A stretch of 64,000 nt of DNA, taken from Rhodoblastus sp. 17X3. Its GTDB lineage: Bacteria > Pseudomonadota > Alphaproteobacteria > Rhizobiales > Beijerinckiaceae. Positions 15,754 through 24,725 of the stretch are shown piece after piece. The position numbers and the translations under genes are program-made. Every line of letters begins with the position of its first letter. The first letter of the stretch is position 1. Location of the stretch: contig NZ_JASHHX010000004.1 of assembly GCF_030056575.1 (NCBI RefSeq), forward strand, positions 1 to 64,000, written 5' to 3'. The notes under the pieces were generated by a model. The model was not told where the DNA came from, made no database searches, and saw only the letters and a list, made by a program, of their open reading frames with translations.

Positions 15754-18264
15754 TTGGCACAGGTCTTTGGCGTCTGCCTTCTTCCCGCGACCGGCGAGTT
15801 CGCCTATGACACGCACCCCGCGCAGGGCGCGCGATGGAACCCGACCGGGGGCGTGTTCGGGACCGGCGCTGTCGAAACGCTGGCGCCAATCAATTGCTTT
15901 TACGCGCCTGGCGGCGCGAAATCCGATTATTCCTATGCGATCGACCAGTTGCAGGCCGCGCATCCGGAATGTCAGACGGTTGCGCTCGTTGTCGCCTGGT
16001 TCGGCAATTCGACCGATGCGGCGTCTTGCCAGATTTACCCCTCTACGACTTATATCAAGGGCGCGTTCGCGTCATGGACGGGCTCAACCTGGGTCGTGGC
16101 GAACTGGCAATGCTCGGCGCTGACGCAGGCCTCGACGGGCCTGATCCCGATTTCGCAGACGGGCGGCAGTTTTTCCTATGGCGGCACGCCTTCGGATCAA
16201 AGCGTCGTCCGCTGCATCCAGGATTTGAAGGCGCGCGGCCTTCGCGTCGTTTTCTATCCCTTCATCCTGATGGACTGCGTGGGCAAGCCCTGGCGCGGGC
16301 GGATCGGAGTTTCAAGCGACGTCAGCAGCGCGGCGACGGCGGCGGTCAACGCCTTTCTTGGCTCGGCCTCGACCGGGCAATTCACGCGCGACGCGACCAA
16401 TTTGACGGTGGCCTATTCCGGCTCGCCAACCGATTTCAGCTATCGCCGGATGATCCTGCATTACGCCAATCTGTGCGTCGTGGCGGGCGGGGTCGATCTG
16501 TTCCTGATCGGCTCGGAACTGCGCGGCCTCGAAGCGATCCGCGGTCCCAGCTGGACCAAGGCCGGGACGACGGACGGCGGCGGCTTCGCGGTCTGGGATT
16601 ATCCCTTTGTCGCCGGTCTGATCCAGCTTGCGGCCGACGTGCGCACGATCTTCGACGGCGCGGGTCTGACCAAAAACCTGACGACCTGGGAAAACCTGAT
16701 CTCCTATTCAGCGGACTGGTCGACCTGGAATGGCGTCCAGCATTCCGGCGCGAACGGCCAATGGCCGCACCTCGACCGGCTGTTCGCCTCGGCCAATATC
16801 GACCTCGTCTCGTTCGACAATTATCTGCCGCTGTCCGATTGGACGACCGGCGCCGGCGGCCTCGACGTCCTCCATTGGGGCGACGCGGCGCCGACGACCT
16901 GGCCGCCGTCCTCGGGGGCGATGCACGGCCTCGGCCTGTCCGGGACGCCGATCCTTCACAGCGAGGCCTATTTGCAGGCCAATATCGAAGGCGGCGAAGG
17001 GTTCAATTGGTATTACAGGGATTCGAACAATCTGGGGCGCGGCCTCGATCCGCTCGGATCCGGGCAATATGTGAGCCTGCCCGAAGGCGACCGGGCCAGC
17101 CAGGCGCGCAACCCGTTTTACGCCGATCAGCAGCTTCTCGGCCGCAAGCAATTCCGGTGGTGGTGGAAGAACGCGCATCAGGCCGTCTATGACGCCAGCG
17201 ATGGCCTCGGATGGGCGCCGCACGGCCCGACGACGCAATGGGCGGCGAAATCCAAGCCGCTGATCTTCGTCGAATATGGCTTTGCCACGGTCGACCGCTG
17301 CACCAATCAGCCGAACGTGTTTTTCGACCCTAAATCGACAGAGAGTTTTTCGCCATTCTGGTCGGCTTGGGATTCCGCCGATGGCGCGAGCTTCCTTCCG
17401 CGCCGCGACGATCTTCTCGCCGCGCTCGGGCTGCAAACGATTTACGATTATTGGACGGGCGGCAAGAACGAGACTTCGGCTTCGGGCGTCCCGATGATCC
17501 TGACGCCGTTCTGCTGCGCCTGGAATTGGGACGCGCGCCCGTTCCCGACCTTCCCGCTCAATGCAAGCGCATGGGGCGACGGCGGCAATTGGGCGGCCGG
17601 CAACTGGATCGGCGGCAAGGGACCATATCTGTCGATCCCGACGGCCGACGCGCCGCCTGGCGCCGGCTCCTATGCCTTATTCCCCGCGCTGATGGGGCAG
17701 GGGTGGAGCTTTCATTATTCGCCGCGGTTCTCGACGAGGGCGGTCGCCAAGGTTTCGGGGCGCGAGACGCGCGCGGGAATCATGGCCTCGCCGCTGTGGG
17801 ACATTGACCTGACGTTCAACTTCCTGCGCTCGGACGCCAACGCCGAATTGCAGGCCATGATCGCCTTCCTGCTCGCACACGCGGGGCAGGCGGCGCCTTT
17901 CCTGTTCGCGCCGCCCGGCGGCCTTGGCGTCGCTTCAGGCGCGGCGCTCGGGACTGGCGACGGCGCGACCAGGGCCTTCGTCGTCTCGCGCGCGATCGGC
18001 GGCTATAGCGAGCGCGTCCAGGCTCTCACCGGCGCGCCGACGGTTTACCAGAACGGCGTTGCGGTTTCCGCATCGCTCTATTCGGTTTCCATCCTGCCGG
18101 CGACCATCGCCTTCACCGCGGCGCCGGCCACCGGCGTCCCGCTGACGATCGACTTTTCCGCCGCCCATGTCGCGCGCTTCGTCGACGACGATCTCGACTT
18201 CGAGGAATTCGTCACGAACGTCTGGGCTGCCAAAACGCTGAAATTGGAGACGGTGCGAGGATGA
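15754..18264 (+). CDS. TIM-barrel glycosidase-like / DUF2460 fusion tail protein
   Basis: 836 residues from a TTG start. Residues ~1-610 correspond to the GTA TIM-barrel-like domain (VFYPFILMDCVGKPW, DLFLIGSELRGLEAI, IDLVSFDNYLPLSDW, PLIFVEYGFATVDR), which in Rhodobacter GTA is part of the gp15 hub. Residues ~620-836 form a DUF2460 distal-tail domain (MGQGWSFHYSPRFSTRAVAK, FVDDDLDFEEFVTNVWAAK). The barrel is therefore detached from the hub and fused to a distal tail domain, directly behind the tape measure. Acidic residues at barrel strand ends suggest a possible glycan-hydrolase activity, not proven. Overlaps the next gene by four bases. Confidence 0.8.
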   Translation: MAQVFGVCLLPATGEFAYDTHPAQGARWNPTGGVFGTGAVETLAPINCFYAPGGAKSDYSYAIDQLQAAHPECQTVALVVAWFGNSTDAASCQIYPSTTYIKGAFASWTGSTWVVANWQCSALTQASTGLIPISQTGGSFSYGGTPSDQSVVRCIQDLKARGLRVVFYPFILMDCVGKPWRGRIGVSSDVSSAATAAVNAFLGSASTGQFTRDATNLTVAYSGSPTDFSYRRMILHYANLCVVAGGVDLFLIGSELRGLEAIRGPSWTKAGTTDGGGFAVWDYPFVAGLIQLAADVRTIFDGAGLTKNLTTWENLISYSADWSTWNGVQHSGANGQWPHLDRLFASANIDLVSFDNYLPLSDWTTGAGGLDVLHWGDAAPTTWPPSSGAMHGLGLSGTPILHSEAYLQANIEGGEGFNWYYRDSNNLGRGLDPLGSGQYVSLPEGDRASQARNPFYADQQLLGRKQFRWWWKNAHQAVYDASDGLGWAPHGPTTQWAAKSKPLIFVEYGFATVDRCTNQPNVFFDPKSTESFSPFWSAWDSADGASFLPRRDDLLAALGLQTIYDYWTGGKNETSASGVPMILTPFCCAWNWDARPFPTFPLNASAWGDGGNWAAGNWIGGKGPYLSIPTADAPPGAGSYALFPALMGQGWSFHYSPRFSTRAVAKVSGRETRAGIMASPLWDIDLTFNFLRSDANAELQAMIAFLLAHAGQAAPFLFAPPGGLGVASGAALGTGDGATRAFVVSRAIGGYSERVQALTGAPTVYQNGVAVSASLYSVSILPATIAFTAAPATGVPLTIDFSAAHVARFVDDDLDFEEFVTNVWAAKTLKLETVRG

Positions 18265-18863
18265 CGCTCCCGACTTTCCCGACCCTGCCCGGCCAGGGGT
18301 GGAACGTCCACAAAAAGCCGACCTTCTCGACCCGCGTTTCGGCGCATTCCTCGGGCCGGGAGGTTCGCGTCGGGCTTTACGCCCATGCGCTCTACGAATT
18401 CGAACTGACCTTCGACGGGCTCGATTCCTCGGGCGCGTTTCCTGGCCTGCAATCCCAATCGCTGCAAAATCTAATGGGGTTCTTCCTGAGCCTCGGCGGC
18501 CAGTTGAACGCCTTCCTTTATGTCGACCCGACCGACAATGTGGTCAGCGACCAGGCCGTTGCGACGGGCGACGGCTCGACGACCAGCTTCACGCTCGTTC
18601 GCTCGATCGGCGGCTATGCCGAGCCGGTCAGCTATGCGGTCGCCGTTTCCGGCGTCACGGTCGCCGGCGTCTCGACAGGGGCATGGAGCTTGAGTGCGCC
18701 CAACACGATCACCTTCTCGACGGCCCCGGCCAATGGCGCGGCGATCGTCGCGAACGTCTCCTACGCCTTCCAATGCCGGTTTCTCGACAACCAGATGGAT
18801 TTCGAGAATTTCATGTTCGGGCTTTGGACCAACAAGAGCGTCAAATTCAGGCAGATTCGATGA
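18261..18863 (+). CDS. DUF2460 distal tail protein (GTA gp12-like)
   Basis: 200 residues. The whole protein is a DUF2460 domain: LPGQGWNVHKKPTFSTRVSA near the start, SGREVRVGLYAHALYEFELT, and a C-terminal FLDNQMDFENFMFGLW. It is a paralogue of the C-terminal domain of the preceding protein, so this cluster has two distal-tail domains. In GTAs this protein forms the ring joining tail tube and hub. It overlaps the upstream gene by an ATGA. Confidence 0.88.
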   Translation: MTLPTFPTLPGQGWNVHKKPTFSTRVSAHSSGREVRVGLYAHALYEFELTFDGLDSSGAFPGLQSQSLQNLMGFFLSLGGQLNAFLYVDPTDNVVSDQAVATGDGSTTSFTLVRSIGGYAEPVSYAVAVSGVTVAGVSTGAWSLSAPNTITFSTAPANGAAIVANVSYAFQCRFLDNQMDFENFMFGLWTNKSVKFRQIR

Positions 18864-18879
18864 AAACCAGGTCTATCCT

Positions 18880-19809
18880 ATGAAAACAACATCGACGGCG
18901 CTTGTCACTTATCTGAACGGGCTGCACACCGCGAACGGCGATGCGCCGCTCTATATGGCGGACCTGTTCACGATCACGCTGGCGAGCGGGACGGTCCTGA
19001 CCTATTGCGGCGTCGATGCGCCCGTCTTCTGGAACGGCTACACCTATCTGGCGAATTCAGTCCTCATCGCGGGCCTCAAATACAAGGCCTCATGCGGCCC
19101 CAATGTCGACAAGCAGCAGATCGTCGTCGCCGCGCGCGCCACGGACACGGTCGGCGGCGTTCCGTTCCTGCAGGCTTTGCAGCAAGGGCTTTTTGACGGC
19201 GCCTTCATCCAGCGCGAGCGGGCTTTCTTCTCGTCCTGGGCGACCTCTGGCGGCAATTTCATCCCGATCGGCACGGTCATCCTGTTCAAGGGACGCGTCG
19301 CGCAGATCGACGAGATCGGGCGCACCACGGCGAAAGTCACAGTGGCGTCGGACCTGACGCTGCTCGACATCGACATGCCGCGCAACTGCTACCAGTCGAA
19401 TTGCGTCCATGTCCTCTATGGCTCGGGCTGCGGCCTGGCGCGCGGGACTTATTCGGCACCGGGCGCCGTCGCGGCGGGTTCCGACCGGACGCAGATCGCA
19501 TGGGGCTCCGCGACCTCGGCCTACCAGCAAGGGACGATCACTTTCACGTCAGGCGCAAATACGGGCGTCGAAGCGACGATCAAGGCGGCGGGCCCCGGCT
19601 GGTTTCTGCTCGCCTATCCGCTGCCGGACGCGCCGAGCGTCGGCGACGCCTTCACGGCGGCGCAGGGCTGCGACCATACGAAGGGGACTTGCGGCAGCAA
19701 GTTCAACAATCTGAATAATTTCAAGGGATTTCCCTATGTCCCGCCGCCGCAGATCATGACCGGCCCGCTCTCGTCCAACACCACAAGCAGCCACGGCAAG
19801 GGCAAATAA
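18880..19809 (+). CDS. DUF2163 / BR0599-like tail hub protein (GTA gp13-like)
   Basis: 309 residues starting MKTTSTALVTYLNGLHT. An N-terminal DUF2163 domain (YMADLFTITLASGTVLTYCG, CGPNVDKQQIVVAAR) is followed by a BR0599-type C-terminus with conserved cysteines (CDHTKGTCGSKFNNLNNFKG). In gene transfer agents this is the hub protein preceding the cell-wall peptidase. The ATG at 18880 was chosen; an earlier ATG at 18860 is out of frame. Its stop overlaps the next ATG by one base. Confidence 0.88.
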   Translation: MKTTSTALVTYLNGLHTANGDAPLYMADLFTITLASGTVLTYCGVDAPVFWNGYTYLANSVLIAGLKYKASCGPNVDKQQIVVAARATDTVGGVPFLQALQQGLFDGAFIQRERAFFSSWATSGGNFIPIGTVILFKGRVAQIDEIGRTTAKVTVASDLTLLDIDMPRNCYQSNCVHVLYGSGCGLARGTYSAPGAVAAGSDRTQIAWGSATSAYQQGTITFTSGANTGVEATIKAAGPGWFLLAYPLPDAPSVGDAFTAAQGCDHTKGTCGSKFNNLNNFKGFPYVPPPQIMTGPLSSNTTSSHGKGK

Positions 19810-20282
19810 TGACCGAAGCTGAACAGCGCCAGTTCGACGAAAGAAATCGCGTCGCCGCCGAGGCGCGCAAATGGATCGCCACGCCCTATCACAACTGCGC
19901 CGACGTCCTGGGCGCGGGCGTCGATTGCGGAATGCTGATTGTCCGGGTCTTCGTCGATTCCGGCATGGTCGAGCCGTTCGATCCGCGCCCCTATGCGCCG
20001 GACTGGATGCTTCACCGCGATGAAGAAAAATATTTGTCCCTCTTCGAGGAACGCTGCGCGCCGGTCGAAGCGCCAGGCGTCGGCGACATCGCGCTTTTCC
20101 ACTATGGCCGGACCTATTCGCATGGCGGAATCGTGGTCGAGGCCGATCCGGTTCGCATTGTCCACGCCTCGCATGACGCCGGCTCAGTCATCGAGGAAGG
20201 GCTGACGCAAAACCCGGTTCTGACCGATCCCAAGCGCCGGCTGCGCTTCTTTTCGATATGGACGAAAAAGGCGACTGTCTGA
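19809..20282 (+). CDS. NlpC/P60 tail peptidase (GTA gp14-like)
   Basis: 157 residues. A cysteine peptidase of the NlpC/P60 fold that cuts peptidoglycan stem peptides as the tail penetrates. The catalytic cysteine is in GVDCGM (Cys40) and the catalytic histidine in SHGGIV (His105), with a later polar residue near VHASHDAG. It follows the DUF2163 gene and precedes the hub gene as in GTAs, with TAATG and TGATG junctions suggesting translational coupling. Confidence 0.9.
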   Translation: MTEAEQRQFDERNRVAAEARKWIATPYHNCADVLGAGVDCGMLIVRVFVDSGMVEPFDPRPYAPDWMLHRDEEKYLSLFEERCAPVEAPGVGDIALFHYGRTYSHGGIVVEADPVRIVHASHDAGSVIEEGLTQNPVLTDPKRRLRFFSIWTKKATV

Positions 20283-22399
20283 TGGGTATTCTGCGCTCTG
20301 GCAACGCCACGCCGACCCAGATCACCAAATATTCCGGCCTGCAAATCCAGACCACTTCCAGCGCCGTCCCGGTCCCGATCGCCTGGGGCCGCAATATCCT
20401 GTCGCCGAACGTCATCTGGTACAATCATTTCCTCGCATTGCCGCAATATTCCGGCGGCAAGGGAGGCGGCAAGGGCGGCGGCGGCAGCAGACAGGCGAGG
20501 GGCTTTGATTATCGCTGCGCGATCATCATGGCGCTTTGCGAGGGCCCGATTCTGCAAATCGGAAACATCTGGACGTCGTCGCCGACGCCGACAAATCTCG
20601 CGGCGCTCGGCTTGAGCCTGTTCACCGGAACGACGCCGCAAGCGCCGTGGGCGTGGGCTTCCGCCTTCTATCCATCCGAGGCCTTGGGCTATCCGGGCGT
20701 CGCCTATGTCTGCAACCCGATCTACGACCTCGGCCCGGCGGCGAGCGTCGGCGACAATAATTTCGAGGTCTGCGGTTTCCTGTCCGGCTCGGGCGTCAAC
20801 GGGCTCGATTGCGACCCGGCCCAGTTGATTTATGATTTTCTGACCAATTCGCAATATGGGGTCGGCTTCCCCGCCGCGTCGATCGACGCGAGTTCGCTCT
20901 ACGCCAATGCCGGCGATTCCTCCTACCAGACTTATTGCTGGGCGGCCGGCATCGCCTTCAGCCCGGTCCTGAACATGAAGGAATCGGCCGCCTCGATCCT
21001 GTCGCGCTGGCTGCAGCTCACCAATTCGACGGTGGTCTGGTCGGGCGGGGTGCTCAAGTTCATTCCCCTGGGCGATAGCGCGATCACGGCGATCGGCAAG
21101 ACCTGGACCCCGAACCTGACGGTCCTCTACGCCCTGACGGATGAGGATTTCCTTCATTCAGAAGGCGAAGACCCGATCAAGATCACGCGGTCGGACCCTT
21201 ACGCCGGTTACAATCAGCAGAGCGTCGAAATCCAGTCCCGCAGCGATTCCTACAACACTGGGCCGGTCACGGCTTTCGATCAGTCCGCGATTGACCGCTT
21301 CGGCCTGCGCGCCGGCCCGACCATCACGGCGCACGAAATTTGCGACGTCGCGGTCGGCCAGAGAGCCGCTCAATTGATCTTGCAACGCGGGCTTTATATT
21401 CGAAACACATACGAATTCCGGCTTTCGGCGGAATTCTGCCTGCTCGATCCGATGGATTTGGTCAGCATGACCGATCCGCTGCTCGGGCTGAATGCGACCG
21501 TCGTCCGCATCACGGACATAGAGGAAGCCGACGACGGGACGCTCTCGGTCACGGCCGAGGAATTTCCGCAGGGCGTCGCGACCTCCGTCGCCTATCCGGT
21601 GCAGGCCAAAAGCAATGGCGTCCCCGCCGCCGATGTGACGGCGAATTCGGTCAACACGCCGCTGATTATCGAGCCGCCGCCCTCTCTTTCCGGTGGCTCG
21701 ACGCAATTGTGGATCGGCGCCAGCGCGCAAGGCGCCGATCCCAATTGGGGCGGCTGCATCGTCTGGGCTTCGCTTGATGGGACCAGTTATGAGGAAGTGT
21801 CTTCAATCGCCGTGCCCGCGCGCCAGGGCGTTCTTTCGGCCTCGCTTGCGGCCTATGCCGGCTCGGCTCCGGACAACGCCAATACGCTCGCGGTCGATCT
21901 GACCCAAAGCGGAGGGACGCTGGATTCGACGAACAGCGCCGCCGCTGCGGCCGGCGTCACGCTCTGCTATGTCGACGGGGAATATCTCTCCTACACGACC
22001 TCGACGCTGACGGCGGCGAACAAATACAACCTGACCTCGCTTTACCGCGGGTTGGGCGGTTCGACGCCTGGCGCTTACGCCATCGGCGTGGGCTTTTGCC
22101 TGCTGGATTCCGCGATCCTGAAATATGACGTCCCGAACGCCGATATCGGCCAGACGATTTATCTGAAATTCCAGAGCGTCAATGTCTTCGGCGGCACCGC
22201 GCAAGACCTCTCGAGCTGCACGGCCTATCCCTACCAGATTCAGGGGACGGGCGTGCTTGGCCCGGTGACTTCGGCCCTCGCGCTGGGGACCGCGATGGAT
22301 TATGGGCTCGCCAGCCAGGCCGTCGCGCAAACCGACGATTTCGGGACCGTCTCGGCGCCTGTCGTCTCGATCATCGACCTCGGCATTTGCACTTCTTGA
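20282..22399 (+). CDS. Tail hub/baseplate 'megatron' (GTA gp15-like, Phage-tail_3)
   Basis: 705 residues. Contains the phage tail hub signature (PVPIAWGRNILSPNVIWYN; a long segment around PNLTVLYALTDEDFLH and PIKITRSDPYAGYNQQSVE; CDVAVGQRAAQLILQR) that characterises the C-terminal two thirds of GTA gp15. It is shorter than Rhodobacter gp15 because the TIM barrel is in a separate gene here. A Gly/Lys-rich loop lies at residues ~53-66. The start at 20282 was chosen because it overlaps the peptidase stop by one base. It is followed by 143 non-coding bases with a short GCCC-TTC-GGGC hairpin. Confidence 0.87.
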   Translation: MGILRSGNATPTQITKYSGLQIQTTSSAVPVPIAWGRNILSPNVIWYNHFLALPQYSGGKGGGKGGGGSRQARGFDYRCAIIMALCEGPILQIGNIWTSSPTPTNLAALGLSLFTGTTPQAPWAWASAFYPSEALGYPGVAYVCNPIYDLGPAASVGDNNFEVCGFLSGSGVNGLDCDPAQLIYDFLTNSQYGVGFPAASIDASSLYANAGDSSYQTYCWAAGIAFSPVLNMKESAASILSRWLQLTNSTVVWSGGVLKFIPLGDSAITAIGKTWTPNLTVLYALTDEDFLHSEGEDPIKITRSDPYAGYNQQSVEIQSRSDSYNTGPVTAFDQSAIDRFGLRAGPTITAHEICDVAVGQRAAQLILQRGLYIRNTYEFRLSAEFCLLDPMDLVSMTDPLLGLNATVVRITDIEEADDGTLSVTAEEFPQGVATSVAYPVQAKSNGVPAADVTANSVNTPLIIEPPPSLSGGSTQLWIGASAQGADPNWGGCIVWASLDGTSYEEVSSIAVPARQGVLSASLAAYAGSAPDNANTLAVDLTQSGGTLDSTNSAAAAAGVTLCYVDGEYLSYTTSTLTAANKYNLTSLYRGLGGSTPGAYAIGVGFCLLDSAILKYDVPNADIGQTIYLKFQSVNVFGGTAQDLSSCTAYPYQIQGTGVLGPVTSALALGTAMDYGLASQAVAQTDDFGTVSAPVVSIIDLGICTS

Positions 22400-22542
22400 C
22401 GAGCGCCCTTCGGGCGGAACCCTCGCGTCAGCTTGGCCGAATGCCGTCGCCAGACGGCCGTCTTAAAAGACAGCCTATCGCATTCGCTCCTAGTCGATCC
22501 CTCACAGGCTCGATGGGTCGCTTCTAATCCGAAGGAACCACA

Positions 22543-24141
22543 ATGTCCGTTCAGGTCAAACGACGCCGTGACACGGCGGCGAACGTCGCCGCTTACACCG
22601 GCGCCCAGGGCGAATTGATCGTCGACGCGACGAACAATCGCGTCACGGTTCATGATGGAGTCACGCCTGGCGGGTGGGCGGCCGCGAAGCTATCCGACCA
22701 GTTCGGGCTCATAGGTGTCGGGACCGCGCCGGACCCGTCCAATCCGCTATCGGTCTATGGAGCCTCGGCCCTGTTCAACGGGACGAGTTTCAATTTCACC
22801 ATCAACAAGTCGGCGTCCGGCAACACGGCCGGCGTGCTGTTTCAGGATGGCTTTTCGGGCCGCGCTCAAATCGGCCTGCTCGGCGACGACAATTTCCATT
22901 TCAAGGTTTCGGCGAACGGCTCGACCTGGACCGAGGCGATCAAGCTCGACGCCGCGACCGGCGCGGCGACTTTCGCCAACGCCAGGACAGCCGTTTCCGA
23001 CGCCGCCTACACGGTCCTGACGACGGACCGCATTGTGGCCTATTCCGCCCTCACGGCGGCGCGCGTCGTCAGCCTTCCGGCCGCGTCGTCATTTCCTGCC
23101 GGGCATCCCCTTATCGTGATCGACGAGTCGGGAAACTGCTCGGCGACGAAAACGCTGACCCTGAGCCCGAACGGCTCGGACACGATGAACGGGCTTGCGA
23201 GCGCGGTTCTTTCCTCCCCTTCCGCCCGCATCATTCTTGAAAGCAACGGGTCGAGCCGATGGGCCATCATCAGCCGCTCTGCCAATGTCCGGCTTTTCGC
23301 GGCGTCGACCACCTATGTCCCGACGCCAGGGCTGACCAAGGCCAATGTTTATCTCGTTAGCGGCGGGGGCGGCGGCGGCGGCGGGGCGTTGCAAGCTGCG
23401 AGCGCGGCCTGTTCGGGCGGGGCCGCGGGCGGGGCCGGCTCCATCATGTCGGGGGCGTTCACGGCGGAGCAGATCGGCGCGAGCCAGACGGTCGCAATCG
23501 GTGCAGGCGGCACGGCGGGGGCGGCAGCCTCGACGAGCAGCAGCGCGGGAGGAACCGGCGGCGCGGGCGGGTCGTCGTCTTTCGGCTTGCTGCTTTCCGT
23601 CAACGGCGGATTACCTGGGCAGGGCGGCCAGCTTGCCGCCAACTCGTCTGGCGGCGGCAGCGGCTCCCCTCCTGTTGGCGGCGGCGTCGGCGGAGGCGCT
23701 GGTGCTGCTGGCGGCAACGCGTCGGGTCCCGGAATAGGCTCAGGGGGGGGTGGGGATGCTTCGGGCGCGGCTGGTAGTAGCGGCGGCATAGCCGTTTACG
23801 GCCCGTCTGGTGGCGGCGCGGGCGGAGGCATTTCGGTTGCGAATGCTGTCTTTAGCGGCGGGTCCGGAGGAATTTCATTCACCACCATTACCGGCGCCGG
23901 GGGCGGCTCGGCCGGCGTAGCGGGAACGGCAGGATCTTCGGCGGCGACGTTGGTCCGTCCTCTTTCTACTTACGCCGGCATGGGTGGTGGCGGCGGCGGC
24001 TCGTCCTTGACGGCGGCGGGCGCGGGCGGCGCGGGCGGCCTCGGCGGCGGCGGCGGCGGCGGATCGGCCCAAAACGGCGGGACGGCGGGCGCCGGCGGCG
24101 TCGGCGGTGCGGGCTACGCCATCATTCTGGAGGACTTCTGA
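22543..24141 (+). CDS. Glycine-rich tail fibre with Mtd-like N-terminus
   Basis: 532 residues. The N-terminus (VQVKRRRDTAANVAAYTGAQ, GELIVDATNNRVTVHDGVTP) matches the tail-docking domain seen in phage major tropism determinants and many tail fibres. Residues ~260-530 are extremely glycine/serine/alanine-rich (coding GC close to its limit), like glycine-rich receptor-binding tips. It likely binds the host surface. Strong AAGGAA precedes the start. The stop overlaps the next ATG. Confidence 0.75.
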   Translation: MSVQVKRRRDTAANVAAYTGAQGELIVDATNNRVTVHDGVTPGGWAAAKLSDQFGLIGVGTAPDPSNPLSVYGASALFNGTSFNFTINKSASGNTAGVLFQDGFSGRAQIGLLGDDNFHFKVSANGSTWTEAIKLDAATGAATFANARTAVSDAAYTVLTTDRIVAYSALTAARVVSLPAASSFPAGHPLIVIDESGNCSATKTLTLSPNGSDTMNGLASAVLSSPSARIILESNGSSRWAIISRSANVRLFAASTTYVPTPGLTKANVYLVSGGGGGGGGALQAASAACSGGAAGGAGSIMSGAFTAEQIGASQTVAIGAGGTAGAAASTSSSAGGTGGAGGSSSFGLLLSVNGGLPGQGGQLAANSSGGGSGSPPVGGGVGGGAGAAGGNASGPGIGSGGGGDASGAAGSSGGIAVYGPSGGGAGGGISVANAVFSGGSGGISFTTITGAGGGSAGVAGTAGSSAATLVRPLSTYAGMGGGGGGSSLTAAGAGGAGGLGGGGGGGSAQNGGTAGAGGVGGAGYAIILEDF

Positions 24142-24347
24142 TGCCGACGCGCTGCATCCAGATCAAGGACGGGAAAATCGTCAATGTGATCCTCGCCGAC
24201 CCGGCGCAATTCGACCCCGGCGACGGCTCGACCCTTGTTGCCTGCGGCGCCGGGAATCCCGGCGACGTCTATGAAAATGGCGTCATCACGCCGGCGCCAG
24301 AGCCCGTTCCCGATTTTCCCATCGGCGCCGATCACGGCCCCCTCTGA
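24141..24347 (+). CDS. Small tail-fibre-associated protein
   Basis: 68 residues (MPTRCIQIKDGKIVNVILAD..., ending PDFPIGADHGPL), beginning at the last base of the fibre stop codon. It resembles short phage proteins that follow tail fibre genes and may be a fibre assembly factor. There is no signal peptide. The function is inferred from position only. Confidence 0.55.
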   Translation: MPTRCIQIKDGKIVNVILADPAQFDPGDGSTLVACGAGNPGDVYENGVITPAPEPVPDFPIGADHGPL

Positions 24348-24384
24348 GGCCTCGGTCAGTCTCCATTCCACAAGGACAAAATCC

Positions 24385-24723
24385 ATGAACCTCGCAAGGC
24401 TCTTGCTTGCGGGCGCGCTTGCGCTCGCCCTCTGCGCTGCCGCCCAGGCCCAGACCGCAAACCCGATTGTTTCGGATTATGTGGCGGTCACGTCCTCGCC
24501 GACGGCGCTCCCGGCGCGATCGCTGGCAAGCGGCGTCATCGTCAGGGCGGACAAGAACAATGTCGGCACGGTCTATGTGGGCGGCGCGGCGGACGCGGCC
24601 AATTCCGCGCGCTGGTCTCCGCTCGCGGCGGGCGAAGCCATGTCCTTCGGCGTCACCAATCTCAACCAGGTCGCGACCTACGGAACCATCACGACTGACG
24701 TCCTTCGCTTCTCGGGGAATTGA
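24385..24723 (+). CDS. Exported small beta protein of the tail-tip region
   Basis: 112 residues with a clear Sec signal peptide (MNLARLLLAGALALALCAAA, cleavage likely after AQA). The mature part (~90 residues) is beta-rich (VIVRADKNNVGTVYVGG...MSFGVTNLNQVATYG) like a single small jelly-roll or fibre-associated domain. An export signal on a phage tail-region protein is unusual. Three of the next genes share this feature or are linked to it. AAGGAC precedes the start. Function unknown. Confidence 0.55.
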   Translation: MNLARLLLAGALALALCAAAQAQTANPIVSDYVAVTSSPTALPARSLASGVIVRADKNNVGTVYVGGAADAANSARWSPLAAGEAMSFGVTNLNQVATYGTITTDVLRFSGN

Positions 24724-24725
24724 AC

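Noticed and set aside
22543-24141. Diversity-generating retroelement suggested by the Mtd-like tail fibre
   Set aside because: No reverse transcriptase, no template repeat and no variable repeat is visible; the C-terminus is glycine-rich, not a C-type lectin fold.
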